In this document: positions 53,468-61,600 of the stretch, piece by piece | Layout of the letters: each line of letters starts with the position of its first letter | How positions within the stretch are numbered: position 1 is the first letter of the stretch | Assembly (NCBI GenBank): GCA_000818945.1 | Contig: KN805388.1 | Span: forward strand, 337,420 to 401,419 | DNA: 64,000 nucleotides | Direction: 5' to 3' | Source: Schizochytrium sp. CCTCC M209059 | Lineage: Eukaryota > Sar > Bigyra > Thraustochytrida > Thraustochytriidae | Program-made: the position numbers and the translations under genes | Notes under the pieces: model-generated | The model's input: the letters and a program-made list of their open reading frames with translations, nothing else | What the model was told of the DNA's origin: nothing | The model's database searches: none

Positions 53468-54007
53468 GATTTCTCTCTTTCTTAAGTCTCAAAGTCGCGA
53501 ATCATCACCTTTATTTTTCCTCTTCTCAAAGCAATTTTTACAATATTAACCTTAAATAATATTATTGTACTCCTTTTTGTCGATACAGTCCAAAATATAT
53601 CTATATTATTTACTTTTATATTCTACCACTAAACTTTTACTGTTAAAATCATAAGTTTTGACCATATTTTTATATATTTTATATAAAACAAGTAATATAT
53701 AATTAAATAATACATTTGTAAGCAACTTGTAAAATTATCTTGGAGTGGTTGCGCCCGGCGAAGCCCGACCAAGTCGGGGTCGGCGCGCGGGGGGGTCGAA
53801 CGACACGTACACGTCAGACGTGGGGTGAATGTGATGTGTTCACGTCCGATAAATTTGATTCTTTCCTGAATACTCTTCGCGTCCTTGCACGCGGGGAGAC
53901 GGGAGCAGTCTTGCCCCTCGGTTTCCGTCGCGTAGCGAAGGCTCGCGGTGGCTCACTTTCTTTCGTGTGCACCCGAAAAGCGGCCTGCTGCGCAAAAAGA
54001 AGAGGAT
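53468..54007. other. Central spacer of the inverted repeat, AT-rich then GC-rich
   Basis: 53480-53740 is the most AT-rich stretch of the window (long TATATTTTATATAAAA runs); 53740-54007 is normal to GC-rich and includes GCCCGACCAAGTCGGGGTCGG. No gene recognised. A 540-bp loop between such long arms would extrude as a hairpin. Confidence 0.7.
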
Positions 54008-54661
54008 CCGAATATCCTTGATGGATGGTCTCTTCGATTCCTCTGTGCGTCGATGACCGGTTCAGCGCACGCGCAGTCCCCGTCGCCTGCGGGCGGCTGG
54101 GCCGCCGGAGATCACGCAGCCGTCTAGTCGCGCAGAAGGTGCGGAGTCGCAGATGCGGAGTCGCAGATGCTGCTGTCGGGCCAGTGTTTGTGGAGTGAAT
54201 TGGGTGATTGATTTATCTGATCTAGGCCAGGAAGTCTTTCTCTCTCTCCTCATAGAGGCTGTAACAAAGGCCAGGACTATATTGCGCCATGATGAGGCTT
54301 GGACATCTCTCTTTCATTGTCACAGTCGGGACCCGGAAGTCCGGCAGCTTAATTGATTCAACATTCGACCAGGGAGTCGTGCTCAACCATTCGTGGTGAA
54401 TGCGTGCGCTTGAATCCTTCACTGCACGTTTGCCTGTTGTGCGGATCAGTTGTCGTTGCTTTTATGTTGCGGTCTTGTGATTTGCGCTTATTGATATTTG
54501 CAACGCGTGTGCTGATTCCTGCGAGAGACCGGACAGGCAAGGCATATCGATTCCCTCGGTCTCTTATCGGTTTAACTTCGGGATGAGCACGAAGTTATTA
54601 TGTTGGGTCTTCCGTGCTAGGTTAGGTGCTGGTAGGCGATCGAGGCGCGGAACTGTTGACA
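54008..54661 (-). repeat. Right arm of inverted repeat
   Basis: Inverted copy of the left arm, ending at about TTGACA (54661). Contains a short tandem repeat CGGAGTCGCAGATG (54142-54169). Confidence 0.85.
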
Positions 54662-55655
54662 CTGCATTTGTTCTCTTGATTCTTTGAACATGTGTGACTG
54701 TGCAGACTTGATGAAAGACCCTTCAGCACACTATGCTACTGTACAATTCGTTTTTGAGGCTTAAAAGAAATACTTTTGATTCAGGTCGAAGGCTAGTAAT
54801 GGAATGACTCGGTTGAGTGAGACAGATAGAGGAAGCTTTTGCTTTGCCGGCGTCGGAGGCACTTGTTCGACTCTCACGCTTCATGTGAGGCTCCATTCGC
54901 AAAACTGCCCGTGCATTGTCCGTCAATCTTCGTTTTGCCTTATATATACATATGCTAGCCTCACTAATCCGCGACGCTTTTCAATTCGTTCGTTCGTTCG
55001 AACAATCGAATAAGATTTGCGAGTCTTCTTCTTCTCTTCTTGTCGGAGCAAGCTGAGATCCGCAAAGTGATACTGCAGGTCCCAGTCAGGTACGGCGGCT
55101 GACACCAGCCAGCACTTTAAGCTTATTCTATTCTATGTATGTTCTCTCTCTCGTGACATGCTTGGTTTGGCTGAGCCACAGCACCGGTCCACACTGAGCA
55201 TAGGGAAATATACAAATCACGCCCCAGGCAAGCGATTGTGAACTTCGCTTCGTGCAAAACCATTCTAGGTTGAGTGATGCGGTGCTCATTCATCATGGTC
55301 GGGTATATGGATGGGGTTTGTTTGTTGATCTATTCTGGAGGTAAAACTAGATGATGGCGATCAATACTCAGCACGTAGCCTCCTAAACTTCACAAATACC
55401 AGCGTGGCAAACGAAAAATGAGTAGGAAAGCCAATTTGGTGGGTGTGCCAGCTGACTTCGTTCTGCTGCCTCAGAGCTGACTGAGCGATCAAGATATAGT
55501 AAATATAATATCATCTTTCTCTTCGAATCTGTTCTTTTTCCATCCTTGGGGGGAAGGAGGTCTGGTCTAAAAAGGGAATGAAACATCCATGTGCGCAGAC
55601 CCAGGTCACAAACTTTTCGTCAAAGACCTAGTTACGAGCATAGGAAGGTCAGCAA
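54662..55655. other. Intergenic region before the giant membrane-protein gene 3' end
   Basis: 1 kb of mixed composition. Contains a TTCGTTCGTTCG run (54985-55000) and a short ATATATACATATG stretch. Small open frames (for example 54804-55013 and 55383-55586 minus) are under 70 codons and unlike any known protein. Nothing called. Confidence 0.5.
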
Positions 55656-58600
55656 TTACTTTTTGCGACGGCGTCGCTGCTTCTTGACGATTGGCTGCTT
55701 CGCGTTAGCATTCGCAGCGTCTTCAGCCTTTTTCGCTTCGATCTTGCGGTTCGCCTTGTTGAGATATACAACCGCAGTGCGCTGAAACTTCGTCTCTCCC
55801 GGAGCAACCTGAGCGTTGACCTCCTGGCGAATGGCGAGAATAGCCTCGTTGGTGTCACGCTTCTTTAGAGCCAACGCCTGCTTGAGTTTCTCGATCTTCC
55901 CACGAAGGTCCTCGCGCTTCTCCTGGAGGCGAATGTCGAGCTGCTCGAGCTGACGCGTGCGCTCGTTGGCGATGCGCTGCTCCAATTGTTGCACTTGCTG
56001 GTTGTGGTTCTTGGTCTTTTCCGTGCGCTGTGCAGAGGTGAGGTTTGGCTCCAGCTTGAAATGATCCTTTAATTGCTGCATCGCCTGTGTGAGCTCCTGA
56101 ATCTTGTCCTCGGCGTCTTCAATGGTCTTGAGCTTCTCCTGCTGAATGTGTTCGTCCAATGTCGCAGTCATCCCATCGATCTCTTGATTTGTCTCAATGC
56201 GAAAGGCTTCGAGCTGTTGCTCAAGCTCGCCAATTCGTATCTGCGCGTCGCCGTCCAAAGCAAGAGCCTTGTCCCGAAGCTCGACGCCTACTTGCTGGAG
56301 TGCAAGACCCTCGTGGCGAAAGTCGGCCGAAAAGAACCAATCGTCTTCCTCTTGCATCTGATCGAGCACCCCATCCAGGTCCGCTCGAATCTGCGTCATT
56401 TTTTGCTGTCCCTTGGTCACCAGCGAAGCCTGAGCACTCCGTACCCAGCGTTGTAGAATGGCTGTGCTTGCAGCAGACAAAGAGACTTGACCAAACTCAG
56501 GCCCGTCGAGGTCCGGATTGGCAATGCCGCGACTTCGTGCCCCAGGACCATCGCTGCCACCGGCCTGCGAGGCATTGCCCTCCTTTGCAGCGCGACGCGA
56601 CTTGCGACGAGCCTCCTTGCGCAGTTTGGCATCTTTCATGCGATTCGCGTACTCTTTCATTTGCTCTCGAGCATCAGGACGCGGGAATTCGCCGCCAAGT
56701 CGGGTGCGTGCTGCATTGAGCCACTTGAGCATGGCGCGACCTTCAGTCGAAGTGCGAGACACAATGACTGGGTCATAGACATCATCATCGGCCTCGTCCT
56801 CCTCGTCAGAAGAGATGTCCACGGCACGAGCCACACGGCTTGCGCCAGGAGCCCGCATTGCCTCTCGCCGCTTGGCCATCTCGGCCTGCCGTTGCTGATC
56901 GAGACAGACTTGGCAGCGCGTCGTGAAGATCGCATGACCACGGAAGAAAGCTTGCCACAGCGCACCATCGAATCCCTTGCCCGGGTATGCCTCCTCGTAA
57001 GCCCGAATGAGCTTATCGAGCGCTCGCGGGTCCGGTTGGTGATTCTCATCGGCAAGCTCAGCGAACATCTGCACGCCACTCTGCTGGTTGCGCCCGCACT
57101 TGCCGCACGTATCATCGACTTGTTTGGCAATGTGGCCCTTGACGAGCTTATGGAAAGCTCGGCGCTGGCGGGCTCGCATTAACCAGTACTGCGCGATGGC
57201 TTTCGAGGATGCGCTCAGCGGAGCCTTGGACCAGTTCCGGCGCAAAAGCTCCTGGTCGTCTTCTTCGTCCGAGGAAATATCTTCGCGATCTCCGACCTGG
57301 CGCCGGCCCTCGCCCATCGCGACGAGGTCGTTGTACACGTCCCGAATGTACTCAATGTTCGGACGTCCGTCCGGGCCGGGCATCTGCAGCGTGCGCGGGG
57401 TGAGGAGCTCGGCCAAATGCTGAAGAATCCACGGACGGTTGCGCTCGAGGAAGCGATGCCGAAAGCGCTCCGAGTTCATCGCCTGGAGCTCGAGACGCTC
57501 CTGCTCGAGATCTTCCTGACGCCCAGCGCCCACTGCAAGCTTGTTAGCGACGTCGTCATCCACGGTGCCCTCGAGGCTCTTGAGACGCCAGATGCGCAAT
57601 TTGTCGCCTGCCCTTCGCAAAAGCTTCTCAAAGAGAATGCAAAGCAACCAGACAACGAGAACAATTGCCGGCATCATTGGATCGGCAAACAGATTGTATG
57701 TGTTGCGAATGTGAACCGTGACGCCAAAGACGAAAAGCAAAATACCCCACGCGTGCAAACCGGCCAGGAAAAAGTACTGCGAGGAAAAGCACAGACTGTC
57801 AATGTACTGCAGCTTGGGCGCAATACTCTCGTCGACGGTGTCGGCGTCCATTTGCCACCGATGCTCGCGCACGGAAAACCGGTACTGCTGGTAAGAAACG
57901 TATTCGTAAATCTTGAATCCAAGCGTAAGCTCTTGCGTGTTCAGCAGGAAAATGTCCATCGCCAGCGTGAAGGGAATAATCAGCAGCGAGAACATAAAGT
58001 AGAACTTGAGATCGGTCTCTCTGATGCCGTATCCATCGGGGATCTCGGTGGTTTTGTTGAACACAATGAGGAAGATGTTCACAAAGGGCGCCATCATGAG
58101 CGCTTGAGCAGAATTCACGTACGTAGCATAGGCTCCAAGCAGGGGCTCCACTCCCTCTGTCTCTAGAGCAATGAGCTCATTCACCTTCTTCCACTCGGCC
58201 TCTTCGCGCGCGCGTTGATCTCGTGTCATCTTGCGACGGTTATTCACGAACCGACGGCGCAGCATGAGTTTCCACTTTGGCCACATCAGATTAATGTGGT
58301 CTGTGACAGGCTCCGCAACGAGCCGCTCAACGAGCATCATTCCCAGCTCCACCACGTAGGAAACAACGAAATCCATAAAGTCGGAGGCACCCATGGTCAC
58401 GGTCATCTCCACGACTTGAATAACAACCACAAAGGGGGCGATCAGGTGCACGTCCCGTAGAATGTCCTGTAGGAAAAGATTCAGCATCATGTGCCCGATT
58501 TTGAAGCAGACGAGGAATTCCACAACGTACGTCTCGAATATGCCACTATAAGTAAACTCGAAAATCGCCAAGAGCGCGAGCGATTCCGCCAGGCTGAGCA

Positions 58601-61600
58601 GGACGGCATGCGAGCGTTTCCAGAAACGCGGCTGCCATGTAACGCTTGATTCCAGCTCGTCGTCATTGAGCTCGTCGAGCTCATCGCTGTCGCCACGATG
58701 CACGCCATATTTCGCTCTCTCGTCGCGCTTGCGCTCGTCAAACCTGTTGGCAGGAATGGCGAGCTTAATCGAGGCAATCACCAAGTACAAGGACACGACA
58801 ATAAAGGACAAGCCCATGCGGCCCTTTCGGTAACGCTCGCGATTTTTGTCAGTGAGAATGAGTGTGTCCTGAAAGTTGCCCGTGATACCCTCAAACGTCG
58901 CTGCTGAAGGCGTCTTGGCAGGCTCGTCGGACCCGAGCCAGTCAAACCAAGCAAGCGATACGAGGGCCGCAAGGGCAACAGGCACCGAGCATAGGAGTGT
59001 TCCATAGGCAGAAGGCTTGGCGACGGTCCGATAAAACGAAAAGAACTTGAAAGGCGGTGGGTGCTTGAGACGCGTCAGCACGCGAGAAAACGCCCAAAGA
59101 ACGATGCCGACAAGTGTGCTTCCGGCACCGACAATGGCGAAAAACAGGGCGTACACATCCCAGCTAAACTGGAACGTGTTGATCAGATCGAACCATCCAA
59201 GAGGGCTCCATCGAAAGTACAAGTTGTACTCAAAGTCCTCGCTCTCGCACTCCCCAATAGGAGGATTGTACTTGGAGTACTTTTCAATCACTGCCGGGTC
59301 ATCGCTGATCGTGCACATGTCGTCAAAGCGAATCGAACCATACACGATTGATTTTTGTTCCGCATTGTACTGGTAGTACATGAGAAAAAAGTATACTTTG
59401 CGCGGTACCAGGTTTTCTTGGCTGCCAAAGTCTTCCTCAACTTCGATCGGGATGAGATTTTCCGTACCGATCAAGTCAGCAAGGTTGTCGCGCCGGCCCC
59501 ACTTCTCGTCCCCGGTTGTCACAAAGTCCTCGACCGCCACCGGGTACTTGGTAATGTGGAATAAGGTGCTGCCTTCCGCAGCTTCGTACCACCGCGTCTT
59601 GGACGCCGCGCGATAGATTTCCTCTTCATATGTGCAAGAGAGCGACATGCCTGGGTACTCTGCCTCTTTGTCAGCGCAATCACCAGCATCAACGCAAAAC
59701 TTGTTAGGAGCGTACAGATCATCGAGCTCTTCTGGGGTGAGCCGGCAATCGTCTGCCTGAGGCTCGAGCTGATCCTTCCACGGGTAAGGGCTCACGTAGA
59801 TGGTCTCTTCCAAGGACACACGCGTGCAATGGGGTGCTGGATGCATCTCCAGCACCTTGCTCAAAAAGATGTGCGAGTCGTATTCGCGGCAATTGCTGAA
59901 AAAGGGTAGATAATGCAATGCGAAAAAGTCCGCGCCCTCGCCATCAACGAGATCCCACCAGCCTTCGTCCCGCGCCAAGACGGACGCAGGGTCTCGCGCA
60001 ACATACTCGAGTGTATTGTTTGTGCTGTTGTTTGCGCCATCCAGAAGATCGTCGATCGTTGTGTACTCTCCGTCGCTTGATTGTAATTGCCGCCGTCGTT
60101 GCCTCCTTTCAAGCGTGTCACCAGAAAAATCGGTGTTGGAACGAATTCCGTACTCTGGGTCACCAATCTCAATCCGCGCGATCCGGTCGATAAAGGCATC
60201 GTCCTCAATCTCGTACGTGCTATAGTCAAGACCAGACGCAGAACCAGAACTGCGCATTGAAAGAGGCAAATTGTAAGGCAACGCAAGGTCTTCGAATTCC
60301 TCGGCAACAATAACGGAGAGGAACTGGTCACGTTGGCCCCAGTTGGCCCGGGAGGGTCGATGAATCACGATATCACCCGACGCCGGGGAAATATCGTGAA
60401 AGGGCCCATAGTACAAGCCATGCAGGAGCTCGAGCACAAAGATGACCTCCAAGTCTCGCATTGCGCTGATCGAAACCTGTACCAGTGCGTGCTTGTTGTC
60501 CGGGTAGTCCTCTGGCTCATAGTAGACATCCTCAAAAAAGTACGGAAGCCCGTGAGGATCGCAGTCGCAGCATTCCGGCCGCTCGTCCTCATCAATCGTG
60601 GAACACACAAATCGTACCTTGCACGGTGCGCAGTCCAAGTACACGGACAGCTGATAGTGATCGTTGTAGGTGAGGTTTCGCATGAGGTCTCGAAAGTCCA
60701 TCGTGACGACGGCGATGTCCCAGGCCTTGAGAGGCACCTTGCCCATGCCCACGTAGCCATCCGAGGTCACATATTGGCCAAAGACACCGGCCTCTTCTTC
60801 CTCCTCGCTGAGCTCACGATCCACAAGCTCTATGGTATCCTCCCAGCCGCTCATATTGATGAGCGGGTTGGTAGGGACATAAGGCATGAGCCGCTCGAGG
60901 ACCTCGTTGTCATTCTTGACGCAATCGTAAATGTTGTTTGCGCCCACGAGCGAGGTCGTGCCGTCAGGACAACGCGCGAGATCCTGACAGGCACACGAGT
61001 CAAGGCGCGAGGACTCCAACAATGCCTCTGCAGCATCGCCAAACTCATCAATGAACTGCACAGCCGCCCAAAGGTCGTACAAAATGGCGTCCGTGTAGGA
61101 ACACTTCTCAGTCAGCGAGCAGGCGAGCTTGATGTCAAGCTGAGCCGAAAAGGCGCCCTGGTAGGGGTTATAACTTGCCGTCGAGGCCGCGATGCCGTGC
61201 CGAGTCATCAAACGTTGACCCAGCAAGGCTGACGCGTCGTCATCGATGAGATTCTCGCCATCTGTAAAGACAAAGGACTTGAGATCGTCGTAAGAAGCAA
61301 ATGCCATGGTGCGCTTACGCAACTGAGAGGCATCATTACGGAACTTGAAAAGCATACATGCTTCAGGGTCTTCCATGCCATTGCAGTACGTCTCCATGTC
61401 ATAGACCACCTTGCCAGACTGCAGAGCAGTGCCGTTCTGCGTTGACTCCACCAGCTCACCGTGTGACACACCTTCGCACTCGATTGAAGGATCAAGAGCT
61501 TGTGCGCATAATTTTCGGGACTGGATGAATTTCAACTCGCTTGTCGTGTACGCAAACGTCGCAAGAAAGCCATCGCCATCATCTACGAGATCTGCGCACG

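Larger units (their letters stand above)
52772..54661. mobile_element. Foldback-type element with 650-700-bp inverted arms
   Basis: A left arm (52772-53467) and a right arm (54008-54661) are inverted copies of each other, enclosing 540 bp. Best-preserved blocks match almost base for base: GTTGAGCACGACTCCCTGGT (53041) recurs inverted near 54385, and TCTGCGCGACTAGACGGCTG (53276) recurs inverted near 54121. Left and right arms differ by scattered substitutions and small indels, so the copy is not new. The arms are open in part on one strand but match each other in both orientations. No transposase is seen, and no clear target-site duplication; it is probably a non-autonomous element or a hairpin-forming palindrome. 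Confidence 0.85.

Noticed and set aside
52733..53485. 250-codon frame in the left arm, with a matching peptide from the right arm
   Set aside because: Sequence similarity is fully explained by the inverted repeat; the frame shifts into low-complexity sequence and lacks a recognisable domain.
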